From Gambelia wislizenii (Eukaryota > Chordata > Lepidosauria > Squamata > Crotaphytidae), in the NCBI GenBank assembly GCA_030847615.1, contig JAUMIR010000002.1, positions 239,091,809 to 239,155,808 on the forward strand: a stretch of DNA of 64,000 nucleotides. Reading direction: 5' to 3'. Shown in pieces: positions 11,826 through 22,002 of the stretch. The position numbers and the translations under genes were made by a program. The notes under the pieces were generated by a model. It ran no database searches. It worked only from the letters and a program-made list of their open reading frames with translations, and had not been told where the DNA came from. Each line of letters starts with the position of its first letter. Position 1 is the stretch's first letter.

Positions 11826-11945
11826 CAAAAATTCAGAATCATCCCTGTTGACCCCAACTGAATTTTAGTCCAACCAGTCTAGACAAGTCCTCAGAGCTGG
11901 ACTGAAATTCAGTTGGGGTCGACAGGGATGATTCTGAGTTTTTGT
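11826..11945. repeat. Palindrome with about 45-bp arms
   Basis: The left arm 'attcagaatcatccctgttg' and its continuation pair with 'gacagggatgattctgag'. About 43 of 45 bases are complementary, around a centre at 11885. Confidence 0.85.
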
Positions 11946-12099
11946 GGGCAATCAGACTATGCAGATTCACTATGATTCTTGAAAAGTACCAAGCAATGGC
12001 ATTGTGACAATGGCATTGATGCTTGTCTTACATAGCCAAAATTTTACAGGCACAACCCATAATGTTATCTAATATTAATGCGCATGCATGAGCAGTCTG

Positions 12100-12165
12100 G
12101 GAGCCAATGTGGAGTGTTGGTTTGAATACTAGACTAGGACACTGAGAGACTAGGGCAGAAGGAGA
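12100..12165 (+). mobile_element. Sauria SINE head, fragment
   Basis: 'gagccaatgtggag' followed by 'ggtttgaatactagactagg' matches the tRNA-like 5' end. It breaks off after about 65 bp. Confidence 0.5.
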
Positions 12166-12303
12166 TCCATTCTGCCAGTGAACAGAGCCTGAGTGAATGA
12201 TGTTTCCATCAAGTTTTGGTGGGTCAGACCAGAAAAGGATACTTAGCTCTTTCAAAAGAAAACTATTCCCCTTGTGGGGAAAGGAACTCTGTACATTGAT
12301 TAA

Positions 12304-12327
12304 ATATATATATATATATATATATAT
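12304..12327. repeat. (TA)n microsatellite
   Basis: Twelve TA units in an AT-rich stretch. Confidence 0.9.
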
Positions 12328-12548
12328 TAAATGTATTATGTTTTAGATGTGCTTTAAATGGTTTTAACATTGTGCTTCTAACAGAATTGTTTAATTAACT
12401 GGTTGTGTGTTTTTTCTACTTTTGCATAATAAGGTTTTCACTAAACTGTGTTTTAATTTGAAGTGGAAGGCTTTCACGGCCGGCATCTATAGATTTTCCT
12501 TGGGTATTTTCTGGGGTGTGAGGCCGTGTTCTGGAATAGTTTCTTTCT

Positions 12549-12583
12549 GACATTTCACCTGCCTCTGTGGCTGGCATCATCAG
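12549..12583 (-). ncRNA. Hammerhead-ribozyme-like motif, left arm
   Basis: Read on the minus strand: canonical CTGATGA; a stem II of GCC-a-GCC over GGC-a-GGT with loop acaga; then GAAA and a GTC triplet two bases on. All invariant core bases are present. Stem III would be very short, as reported for Penelope-associated hammerheads. Activity is inferred only. Confidence 0.65.
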
Positions 12584-13190
12584 AGAATGGTTGGGTAGGT
12601 GTGTGTGTGGAGTTTATATGCTGCGAACCCATGTTGGGGAGTATATGTAAATTTGTGTAATTGAATGGTTAGTTTCTGGGTATAGAAATGCAAGTTATTG
12701 TCTGTTTGGCTAATGGTTGGTTGATGGACCATTATCTGCTGGGAATCCCCCTGTCCCTGGGTGGAATTCCTTTGTAAGTGTTGAGTTTTGATTCTATTGT
12801 ATTGCAAAACTGGGAGCCAGATTTTGTTTACTTTTAAAGTTTCTTCTTTCCTGTTGAAGTTGTCCAGGTGTTTGTGGATTTCAATAGCTTCTCTGTGCAT
12901 TCTGACATGATAGTTGTTGGCCTGGTCCAGAATTTCTGTGTTTTTAAAATAGCATTTTCTGTTCAGGTTGGTTTATTTCATGTTCTGCTACTGCTGATTT
13001 TTCTGGCTGGCCCAGTCTGCAGTGTCTCTCATGCTTCTTGATTCGTGTTTGCACACTGCGTTTAGTGGTCCCTATGTAAACTTGTCCACAGCTGCATGGT
13101 ATGCAGTAAACTCCTGCAGCTGTGAGAGGGTCTCTTTTGTCCTTCGCTGAGTGTAGCATTTCTTGGATTTTTTTGGTTGGTTTATAGATC
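12580..13190 (-). pseudogene. GIY-YIG endonuclease domain of a Penelope-like element (partial, frameshifted)
   Basis: The domain would nick DNA during Penelope retrotransposition. The minus frame 13159-12944 has GVYCIPCSCGQVYIG, a G-V-Y...Y-I-G pair spaced by the Cys-x-Cys typical of this lineage, then TTKRSVQTRIKKH with the family Arg. After NQPEQKMLF it stops. The frame resumes shifted by one from 12900, with YHVRMHREAIEIHKHLDNF and a Q/T-rich C-terminus. The frameshift lies in a T-rich run at 12900-12944. The upstream reverse transcriptase is absent, so this is a dead fragment. Confidence 0.85.
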
Positions 13191-13395
13191 GTTTGGAAGC
13201 TGCCAGCCAGAAGAATCAGCAGTAGCAGAACATGTTATAAACCAACCTGGACACAAAATGCTATTTAAAAACACTGAAATTCTGGACCAGGCCAACAACT
13301 ATCATGTCCGAATGCACAGAGAAGCTACTGAAATCCACAAACACCTGGACCACTTCAACAGGAAAGAAGAAACCTTAAAAGTAAACAAAATCTGA
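13177..13395 (+). pseudogene. Second, opposite copy of the Penelope C-terminal segment
   Basis: The plus frame contains ESAVAEHVINQPGHKMLF, continuing without a break into KNTEILDQANNYHVR and RKEETLKVNKI before a stop. It repeats the C-terminal half of the minus-strand domain but without the frameshift, and it lacks the GIY and YIG motifs. It belongs to the right arm. The first few residues come from the junction sequence. Confidence 0.8.
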
Positions 13396-13613
13396 CTCCC
13401 AGTTTTGAAGTACAATACAATAAAAACTCAACACTTGCAAAGGAATTCCACCCAGGGACAGGGGGATTTCCAACAGATAATGGTCCATCAACCAACCATC
13501 AGCCAAACAGACACTAACGAGCCTTGCATTTCTACACCCAGAAACTAACCATTCACTCCCCAACAGGGGTTCACAGCATATAAGCTCCACATACACTCCT
13601 ACTCAACCGTTCT

Positions 13614-13648
13614 CTGAAGATGCCAGCCACAGATGCAGGCGAAACATC
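13614..13648 (+). ncRNA. Hammerhead-ribozyme-like motif, right arm
   Basis: CTGAAGA, a GCC-a-GC/GC-a-GGC hairpin, GAAAC at 13641-13645 and ATC where the sister has GTC. It satisfies CUGANGA...GAAA. It faces the left-arm motif in opposite orientation. Confidence 0.6.
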
Positions 13649-13800
13649 AGAAAGAAACTATTCCAGAACACAGCCTCACAGCCCGGAAAAAACCCAAGGA
13701 AAATCTATGTGTTTTAATTTGTTGTAAACTAGCTTGCATCCCAAGCTGGAAGAAAGGAAGGATATACACTAGATAGATAAGATAAATGATAGACAGGTAG

Positions 13801-14514
13801 TTCGGGGGCCCTCTGTCAGACATGCCAGTAGTTTAGTGAGTGAAATGTGGCAACCCCAAAAGAAAAACTCTTAGCTGGCATTAAAGAGAAAATAATAAGT
13901 CTTTGAAGGGTGTAGTGGCCACAATATGTTTATTCTGTTATACAATAAAAATGGAGAGAAGGCATAGCAAGAATCAACAGTGGGCAGTAAACAGCGCAGA
14001 TTTGCTCAAAGGGAGCTCTGAATCACTCAGCAGAATCAAAGGTGTGTGTGTGTGTACATATATACTCTCCCACCCTCTCTCCCTCTTTCTACCTCCCATT
14101 TAACAAAAGGCTGGAAATTTCTTTTATGACCAATAACCATACCTGTAGTTATGCATATTAAGATAGCGATATCCTAATCGCAGGTGTCTGGGTGTAAGCC
14201 AGCTGCCTGTAGGGTTCAGAAAATAATGTTCCTTTGCGACGAGCACTAAACAATTGGCTCAGGTCCTATCTCTCTACATTATTGATATGCTGCTCTCTGT
14301 CTCTTTTCCTCTGGCATGAGTTACAATGAGCAATAAAAAGGACGGAAAAAGAAATTGGTACACAACAGAGTTATCAATGCCAGTCAACCTGACAAATACA
14401 AGAACCCTGCCTATTAACAGCCAGAGAAAGCAGCTTTCTTTGCTCCCCTTAGAACATGCCTCAGAGTGCAGGCAGCTGCCTGGAAGAAGTAAATCTTCCT
14501 TCTGCAAGTGTGCA
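13801..14514. other. No recognised feature
   Basis: Nothing identified apart from a short TG run near 14041. Confidence 0.35.
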
Positions 14515-14600
14515 GAAGTGTGGTCTAGTGGTTAGACAAGCAGAGCAGTGCACGCACAGCCCCGGTCTTATTCCCGGATTGAGAAGACAGGCCTTGTGCT
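14515..14600 (+). mobile_element. tRNA-derived SINE head (third SINE type)
   Basis: The A-box-like 'tggtctagtggttaga' is followed about 50 bp on by 'ggtcttattcccgg', a worn B box. The head differs from both the Sauria SINE and the SINE at 42 and 63 kb. The 3' body is not recognised. Confidence 0.5.
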
Positions 14601-15094
14601 ACACCCTGAAAGTGATTTTCTATCTTCCAGCCTTGAAAACAGCAGTGCCAAATGGGAGGAATAAATGGGCCTGTAATACCAGGACTCCTGGGCCTGTTTT
14701 GTGGTTAGGGTTGCTTCACATTTTATGGATTTTCCTACATGGAAAATGCTGCCCAAAAGCCCCAGTGTGCAGTTTCCATTGTTCAAGCCCGGCATGATGC
14801 ACACCTTAATTCATAAACAGTACATGCTGCATACATGTATTCATGGAAGCATTACATGGCCAGATCGACAGATGGGTTTCATGCTATTTACCACGTGAAA
14901 TAGTGATTCAGCTTTATGCTCAAGCTATAACAAACAAAAGGCAAAAATGCATGAAAGAGGCAAACTGAAAAAGCAGAATGAATGCAAACACAGACATAAC
15001 TGTGTGTTATGTAGTACAGTATCTTTTAACCATCTGTCTATCTCTGGGCTGTTTCTGTGTGTCTCTTTCTGTCTGCCTTTCTTTCTCTACACCA

Positions 15095-15232
15095 GGATGG
15101 GACTCTTGCAACCCAGCGACTCCAGATATTACTAGACTGTGAGTCCCAGCATTCTTCACCCCTTGCTATGCTGGCTATAGCTGGTTGGAGTTGCAATCCA
15201 ACAGCATCTGGAGGGCCAATTTCCTCCTGCTG
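15095..15232. mobile_element. Worn fold-back MITE
   Basis: 'agactgtgagtcccagcatt' and 'ggagttgcaatccaacagca' are inverted arms around 'gctatgctggctatagctgg'. This is the widespread 'ggagttgtagtccaacaaca' amniote fold-back pattern. Confidence 0.5.
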
Positions 15233-15731
15233 TTCTACCCCACTGCACCCCACATTTTGTGTAGATTAGTGGTACAGCCCTATGGTCTCTGAGTAGGTAT
15301 CTCAGGGACCGTAGGATGTTGCAGACCGCTCCCTTCAGGGTGGGAGAGAAACTTGCAGGAACAACAGTAAGGTCCCATCATTGTCACACCATTTCCATTG
15401 GGGATCTCAATGGGGGGGGGTCTTGGGGGACAGAGTGGATTCAAAGTCCTCCCATTCCTCCAAAATATGCCCAGAATGGAGGGGCAGCAGTTCATCATCC
15501 CTGGAGCTGGCATCAAGGCATTTTTTTAAAAAAAAAAGTAGCAGCATACTCTCCAACTGTCCTGATTTGACAGGGAGCATCACAATTAATCCTCTGTAAT
15601 CCCACTTTTTTTCAGCTGTTCTCAAAATGTTCCAGTTTGTGTCTCTTCCCACTTCTTCATTTTGTCCTCACCTTATTTCAGTTGCTGCAAACTGAGTTCA
15701 AAGAGCAAAAGTAGTTTGAATCAATTAAGAG

Positions 15732-17000
15732 GTTGTCTACATAGTGAAAATACTCCTCATAGAATTCGAGGAGAATACCTTTCTCCCAATGAGATCCCGT
15801 GGTGATTCACCGTATTCAGAAGGCGGGGCAAAAAAACTCCAAATACCACAGGGTGAAAGCCTTTGTGGCTTTAAAAAAATGCATTAAATTCACGTTACCC
15901 CTCATTAGGGCAATCAATTTGAACTGCTTTGCATTCTTGTAAAGGTGCAGAATTGGAAAGCTGGCTGGTCAGACAGGTGCAGGGGGCGGGCTTGCCGACT
16001 ACAAAGTGGCCAGAATCACCATTTTGGAATTTTGCAGTAGCTATCATGTACTTTTTTGCTGCGCTGAGGTGACCAAATAGCTTGTTTAAGCAGAAGGTCG
16101 CACTTAGAATCATAGAATCATAGAATCATAGAATTGCAGAGTTGGAAGAGACCACGAGGGCCATCCAGTCCAACCCCCATGCCACGCAGGAAATCACAAT
16201 CAAAGCATCCCCGACAGATGGCCATCCAGCCTCTGCTTAAAGACCTCCAAGGAAGGAGATGCCACCACGCTCCGAGGGAGTGTGTTCCACTGCCGAACAG
16301 CTCTTACTGTCAAAAAGTTCCTCCTCATGTTGAGGTGGAATCTCTGTTCCTGGAGCTTGCACCCATTGCTCCGTGTTCCAGTCTCTGGAGCAGCAGAAAA
16401 CAAGCCTGCTCCATCCTCAGCGTGACATCCCTTCAAATACTTAAACAGGGCTATCATATCGCCTCTAAACCGTCTTTTTTCCAGGCTAAACATACCCAGC
16501 TCCCTAAGTCTCTCCTCATAAGGCATTGTTTCCAGACCTTTCACCATTTTAGTTGCCCTTCTCTGGACACGCTCCAATTTGTCAATATCCTTTTTGAATT
16601 GTGGTGCCCAGAACTGGACACAGTATTCTAGGTGAGGTCTGACGAAGGCAGAATAGAGTGGCACTATTACTTCCCTTGATCTAGACACTATACTTCTATT
16701 GATGCAGCCCAAAATTGCATTGGCCTTTTTAGCTGCCGCATCACACTGTTGGCTCATGTTGCACACCTTTACTTTAAAGTTAAAAAAATCCTGTACAGTG
16801 GTAGCAACGTGTGGAGAATAATAATGTAATTCACTTGTCGTCACCATCTTGATTCACAGGCATGGCTGCGTGTGAACTTCAAACATGGATAGCTTGGCAT
16901 ACCAGCAATTTTGCCAAAGGACTGTGGAGACAAATGAATGCTGCTGTGAATTTGCATTAATGCACAGCGATCCACATTGTATGGCCTTATCTAGACAAGC
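15732..17000. mobile_element. Non-autonomous DNA transposon, family E (copy 1), split by CR1
   Basis: The left end 'gaggttgtctacat' pairs with the right end 'atctagacaagccctg'. The body (15745-16106 and 16761-16998) is collinear with 38523-39200 and 48893-49508: 'cctcatagaatt', 'ctttgtggcttt', 'aggtgaccaaatagctt', 'accatcttgattc.caggc', 'ccagcaattttgc'. The TIR style suggests a hAT-like element. No transposase. Confidence 0.7.
16107..16760 (-). mobile_element. CR1 LINE, 5'-truncated
   Basis: On the minus strand an almost unbroken frame (from 16760 down to 16200) encodes the CR1 C-terminus: [55 protein letters not shown] and [14 protein letters not shown]. This is the post-catalytic thumb/C-terminal part of the reverse transcriptase protein. 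The 3'UTR ends in repeats of ATTCTATG at 16107-16130, the CR1 hallmark. The catalytic FADD region is absent. The low decay suggests a fairly young insertion. It sits inside the family E transposon. Confidence 0.92.
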
Positions 17001-17089
17001 CCTGACTCATAAGCAGGGAGAGGACAGAAGAGCCAGAATCTTACCGTTCCCCCAGTAGGCTTAGGCAAAAACAAGTTGTCACTATAAGG

Positions 17090-18171
17090 ACACGTCTTTG
17101 TATTTTACTTTGGGTTATCAGCCTGCCAGGCCTCACAGTTCTTTATGAAGCAGGCATTCATCCTGCTCACACAAGAGCTGAACTGTATAGTGGACTCGGG
17201 GATCAGAATTTGGAAAAATGATTTGATTTGGGCCACAACCCCCAGAACCTCCCAGACAACATGCCATTCAACACGTAGCACAATCAATTAATAATTCCAT
17301 ATGCTGGTACTTTTGCAACACAGCTCTGCCTAGGTTCTCGGCCAAAGTGTCTTTTCAAAAAAAGAAAAAGAAAAAGAAAAGGTGAGTCACATATGTCACA
17401 ATATTAAAACCATCTTTTCTGGGTTCCAGAGGGTGCATGGCCGTTTACCTAAACTCATACCTTTCCAACTGAAGCTTTCATTGCTTTTATTTTCTGCTCT
17501 CTCCATTAATCTCAATAAGTCTCTCCCACCCACCCCCTTCACTCTTTGACAAGCTGAACTGGAAAGGTCTCCACCTTTTTATAGTGCAATAAAACACATA
17601 CAATGAATAGGATTACTGTAGATTGACCAGACATAAAGGCCTGTTGCTTCTGGAATTGAGGTTGCATGGTCTGGCTATAGTGGAATATTAGAGAAGGGAA
17701 GAAATGCAGCTTTCTCTTCTCCCAAAAGATACTGCAATAGTCACTACACAATTCTGCAGCTCTTTAGAATTCTGGAAATTTTGGAAGGGTGAACATGGTT
17801 TTATACATGCAAATTCAAAAACCCCGTATTGTTACCACCAACACAAACACACACACAAGCATGTGTGCACATATATATAGGCTTCCTTCTAATATGAATC
17901 CCAGAATCCTATAATTAAGCCATTGCATTGAGATTTATTGACATAGTTGGGTTTTCTGGCCATGAATAATACCAGTCAAAGTGGTGGTTTGTATGTCCAT
18001 GGGGCAATGAATCTGCTCCAGTTCTAAGTCTGAACTTAAAATGCATTATCCAAGGTGCCTAACCCTATTCCCAAAATAGGTTCAGCACTTCTTTGGGCCT
18101 GGTCTAAAATGCAAAGCAGGTTCACTGCCTCAACGACATGGAAGCTACCAGCCATGACTCAGGACCTTAAC
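17090..18171. other. Unassigned; fold-back remnant at 18005-18120
   Basis: 17345-17383 is a polypurine GAAAAA-type run. At 18005-18120 'tccaaggtgcctaaccc' and its inverted partner match the fold-back family of 56.0 and 58.4 kb. No gene. Confidence 0.45.
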
Positions 18172-18462
18172 AGATAGGAATCTAAAGTACTGCACTTAGG
18201 TCGGAAAAATGAAATGCGTAGATATAGGATGGGGGAGACCTGGCTGAACGAGACTACATGTGAAAGGGATCTAGGAGTCCTAGTAGACCACAAGTTGAAC
18301 ATGAGTCAACAGTGTGATGCGGCAGCTAAAAAGGCCAATGCGATATTGGGCTGTATCAATAGAAGTATAGTATCTAGATCAAGGGAAGTAATAGTACCGC
18401 TCTATTCTGCCTTGGTCAGACCTCATCTAGAATACTGTGTCCAATTCTATGATTCTATGAAT
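18172..18462 (+). mobile_element. CR1 LINE with internal deletion
   Basis: The frame encodes [38 protein letters not shown] and [14 protein letters not shown]. It then jumps directly into the CR1 3' terminus 'attctatgattctatga', skipping some 500 bp present in sister copies. The junction falls at 'ccaattct', similar to both parental sites. Confidence 0.88.
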
Positions 18463-18474
18463 CTCTTCCAGGCA

Positions 18475-18590
18475 GTATCCCCTAATGTCCTCACTCATGT
18501 TATACTGCAACCCTACCCATCATTCGTATGCTGGATGGGGATGATGAGGGTTGCAATTCAACACACCTGGAGGGCCCCAGATCAGGAAAG
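18475..18590. mobile_element. Worn fold-back MITE
   Basis: 'ttatactgcaaccctaccca' and 'gagggttgcaattcaacaca' are imperfect inverted arms, the same pattern as at 15095 and 61742. Confidence 0.45.
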
Positions 18591-19187
18591 GGTACCTTGA
18601 GATCACATAAATATCCCTAGGAGCTTGGTCTTCCCATATCACATGGCTCTCCTGTACAGATACCACTCCCAGCACTTGGCACAGAATGTGAAAACAGAAT
18701 GCAACGAATCGTGAAGTGGTCGTATGTTGACTCTCTTACCATTTAACATATTACAGAAGTTCTCCCTCAGAGGTATGTGTGTGTGGGGTGTGTGTGTGTG
18801 ACCCTTCCTGTCTCACTGGAATTTAGTTGTCATCGATCCTAGCAGCACAGCCAATGGACAAGCATGACAGGAGTTTGTACTTCAGTACTGCAGATTTTTA
18901 AAAAGGTTCCATTGAAAGTAAAAGCCATTGCTTTATTTATTTCTATTTGAATTTATTTGCTACTTTCACACACTTTTACAAGCCTTCCAAGTTGTTAACA
19001 CCTTTAAACTAAGACTTTATTTAAATGATTGTAAATAAAATACTATATGTGATAGCAGCCTAACAGGTTCAGAATGCCTAATCAGACTAGATTAACTCTT
19101 GGACAGCTTCAAGATAGTGGACCATACATTCAGATATTATTATTATTTTTTAACTGCTGGCCTCCTATTGATCTCTCTTTTCTTTTC

Positions 19188-19219
<32 letters not shown>

Positions 19220-20091
19220 TTTTGTGGACTGCTCTGCAAGATCTTCTGGCCAGTGTTTCATATGTGGAACAACTGGAGATTTCCAGCCTTGGGCTCTTTG
19301 TTTTTTTGAAAGATAGATTAATTAATTTTAATTAACTGAAATCTGACTGAAGCCTGCAGTATCATCTTCAGTCACTAGGTGGCACATGTCTGTAACCATC
19401 AGAGGGTAACCTGCAGTCAAGTCTGCTATATTAATTTCTCCGGATGACCTCTAATTAGCTCAGTGGGGAGGCAGTTGCAGGAAAAACATGTTGGCATTGG
19501 CTGACCTTTACAGGTTTCCCATTTTTTTCAAAAAATTAAGAGGAGTGGGAAGTCCTAGTGCCTGATAACAAGGACAGTAAACAGAGAGAAAGGCTGGGCA
19601 AGCAGCCTGCCTCTCTTCTTACTTGCTTGCCCAGCCTATCTCTCTTCTTACTTTCTGCTCTCTCACCCCCACACCCACCCCACTTTAATTTTTTTTAAAG
19701 TGTTTGGGAGACCTGAAAAGGGAAGAAAAAGAAAAATGAGGAGTGAAGTGAAAGAGGGAGGGAAAACAGAAAGAGCTTTGGGCTCTGGGGGATCATCTCA
19801 ATGAGTGGTTGAAGTAAGAAAGAGAGCACGCATAGAAGTAAAGGGAGATTTTAAAAAATCTGAATAGGCAGAGTAATGAAAAAGAACACTTAGTCACATG
19901 AGAGAGAACAGCAGTAGTGTGGAAGTGAAAAGGAAGAAAGACTGTCTGGGTTGGTGGATGAGAAGAGGCAAAGAGCACCTAGAAGGGTAAGAGAGAAAAA
20001 GCACTCGGTGTCAGGGGTCAAGGGTGAAACCAAGCTATGTGGGTGTGGAGACTTCAGATAGTGACTTATTTTTTTAAAAAGGAGTATACAG
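18591..20091. other. Unassigned; (CTTT)n at 19188-19220
   Basis: The interval holds a CTTT microsatellite and a CTCF-like core at 19372-19385. Otherwise nothing recognised. Confidence 0.4.
19372..19385 (+). promoter_or_regulatory. CTCF-like core motif
   Basis: 'tcactaggtggcac' agrees with most positions of the CTCF core (CCASYAGRKGGCA). A lone match of this length is expected by chance in 64 kb at some frequency. Confidence 0.25.
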
Positions 20092-20572
20092 GTCACACAC
20101 ACCCTGTATGCATGGGAGTGATACCCACAGTTTCAATTATCCATTGTCTAAAAAATATGGTCCCTCTAGGCATTTCCTAGGTGCTCCCATGCAACTCTAT
20201 GGTAACTTTCGCTGGAAGTTACCATAGAGTTATATTTGAGCACCTACAGAGGCAGCCTCTCTAGGCATTTCCTAGGTCCTCCAGTGTGACTCTATGGTAA
20301 CTTCTGGCAGAAGTTCCCATTAAGTCATGCTGGAGATGCCTAGAGAGGTAGCCTCTCTAGGCATTTCCTAGGTCCTCCAGTGTGACTCTGTGGTAACTTC
20401 TGGCAGAAGTTCCCATTGAGTCATGCTGGAGAAGCCTAGAGAGGCAGCCTCTCTAGGCATTTCCTAGGTCCTCCAGCACAATTCTATGGGGTTCGCTATT
20501 ATCCGTGGTTTCAAGTATTCACAGTAAGTCTAGGAGCGTATCACCTGCAGATACAGCAGACAGCCTGTACAC
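20092..20572. mobile_element. Family B MITE with tandemly triplicated hairpin
   Basis: The ends ('ccctgtatgcatgg' and 'cagacagcctgta') and the inner words 'ttatccgtggtttcaa' place it in family B. The centre is expanded: 'ctctaggcatttccta' starts at 20164, 20259, 20355 and 20451, a 95-96-bp period. Each unit is itself a hairpin, with 'gcctctctaggcat' facing 'atgcctagagagg'. Confidence 0.85.
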
Positions 20573-21420
20573 TTAAAAACATCAATCAAACAAATTAGGA
20601 AACAGTGACTATAAGTAGAGGCAGTTGAACCTGTCACTTTCAATTTCTCAAGGATTCAGATTTTTAAAATTTCATGTTCTTTCTAAGAAGAAATTTGTCA
20701 CTACTCAAAAATTCTTATAAAATGTATTGAATTAAATTATCAGCTGTCTGCATCCTGCACTGGCCAAATTTGATAGGCATAGTTATATCAAATATGGAGT
20801 GGGCCATGCTATACTTACCATGACCAACCTGATAAAAATGAGGAGCCTGTCATTTAAAAAGAGGTGGCAACTCCCTGACTCACTGTGACAACCATGACTA
20901 AATAGACAGGCTTCCAAGTTAGGCTTGTAAGAACTAACCACTCAGAGCCCTTGGCCTGAAGGACAAGTCAGCCACCTGTACTTTCTCTTGATTTTTTTCA
21001 AATAGAAAGTTCTTCCCCTCAAGTTTATGCAGAATTAGGAAAGTTTTTATCAACTAATAATGAACCAATGAAAACAAAACTTGTGGCTTTCCACTTGTTT
21101 TGGATTGCAATTCTCATCATCCTTCATCCAAAGCATGGAAATTTACTTTTAAAAAAGAAAGTAGGTACAGTTATAAGGCCAAGGCTCCTCTAAAACTGCT
21201 AGTTGCTGTTATAGTTGCAACTTTAAAGGTAACGTTAATTCCTCAGTTTTCAAAATTAAATAAAACAGATCTTTTTTGTTCCCTCTTCAAAACCTGAATG
21301 CAGTAGCATGGGACACAGTGTGCGCCAGCACTTGAATCATATGACATTCCTCTTCCACCACTAAGTGAATCTACACCCCTGTAACTATGACAGTAACTAA
21401 AAAGTTACATATCTGTGTGT

Positions 21421-21434
21421 GTGGGGGGGGGGGG
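21421..21434 (+). repeat. G-run
   Basis: 'gtgggggggggggg' homopolymer after a GT run. Confidence 0.8.
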
Positions 21435-21498
21435 TTCCTCCAAAAGAAGTGACTTTATCTGTCATTAAGTGACAGTCATCATGTAACTAAATTATATA

Positions 21499-21724
21499 CA
21501 GCTCAACTCTCATATCCATGGATTTGGTATCCACAATTTCATTTATCCATGCCTAAAAAAATAAGTTCTCTTTAGGCATTTCTAGGTCCTCCAATGCAAT
21601 TCTATGGTCAACTTCCAGTGTTCATCTCACTGAAAGTAATAAGGTTCCCTGTTATCAACAGATTCAGGTATCCATGGAAGTTCTTGGAACATATCCCCCG
21701 CTGATATGGGTGTCAGCAAACCTG
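21499..21724. mobile_element. TA-flanked MITE, family B
   Basis: 'cagctcaactctcatatcca' to 'atgggtgtcagcaaacctg', with TA on both sides (21497-21498 and 21725-21726). It has the family interior 'taggtcctccaatgcaattc'. Confidence 0.8.
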
Positions 21725-22002
21725 TATTTGTGAGCTGAGGTGAGATGCCCCCCCTTCCATCACCCTGCCTCCCAGTTCCCAATGAAAACAACAGACCAAA
21801 TATGCGGAAAGATGTATTGGTACAGGTAAAGTAGAGTAGGTACATTTATAAAGAATTGGGATACAGATAGAATAGATTTGGCAATAAATGGCCACAACTC
21901 GTAAGGTGATAGTTGCATGGTTGGCATTTGAGCATGGGTAGTAACCAAGTATTTACCAATCCCCGTTGGTTGATGACGAATCGGTTAGCCTGCCTGCTAA
22001 CT

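Larger units (their letters stand above)
12448..13721. mobile_element. Penelope-like element, inverted two-arm copy with 13-bp TSD
   Basis: A perfect 13-bp repeat, gtgttttaatttg, lies at 12448-12460 and 13709-13721. The 1248 bp between them is two copies of the 3' part of a Penelope-like element in opposite orientation. The left arm is 12461 to about 13190 (minus sense). The right arm is about 13199-13708 (plus sense), with a unique centre encoding the GIY-YIG core. Both arms end in a hammerhead-like motif. Inverted and partial-tandem structures are known for Penelope-like elements. No reverse transcriptase is present, so the copy is non-autonomous. Confidence 0.9.
12330..13800 (+). mobile_element. 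L2 LINE 3'UTR, split by the Penelope insertion
   Basis: The halves 12330-12447 and 13722-13800 join into a typical L2-type tail. The left is AT-rich UTR; the right reads 'ttgtaaactagcttgcatcc', 'agaaaggaaggatata' and a short tandem tail. No coding part remains. Confidence 0.55.
15548..17085 (+). mobile_element. Unclassified interspersed repeat (family D), split by an insertion
   Basis: 15548-15731 and 17001-17085 match, in order, 42085-42170 plus 42416-42620: 'ccaactgtcc' start, 'cagttgctg.aaactgagtt', 'gcaaaagtagtttg', then 'taggctcaggcaaaa'-type sequence. Here the two halves are pushed apart by the family E element. Class unknown. Confidence 0.6.

Noticed and set aside
16134..16631. 165-codon plus-strand open frame
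   Set aside because: Antisense shadow of the CR1 reverse-transcriptase frame on the minus strand.
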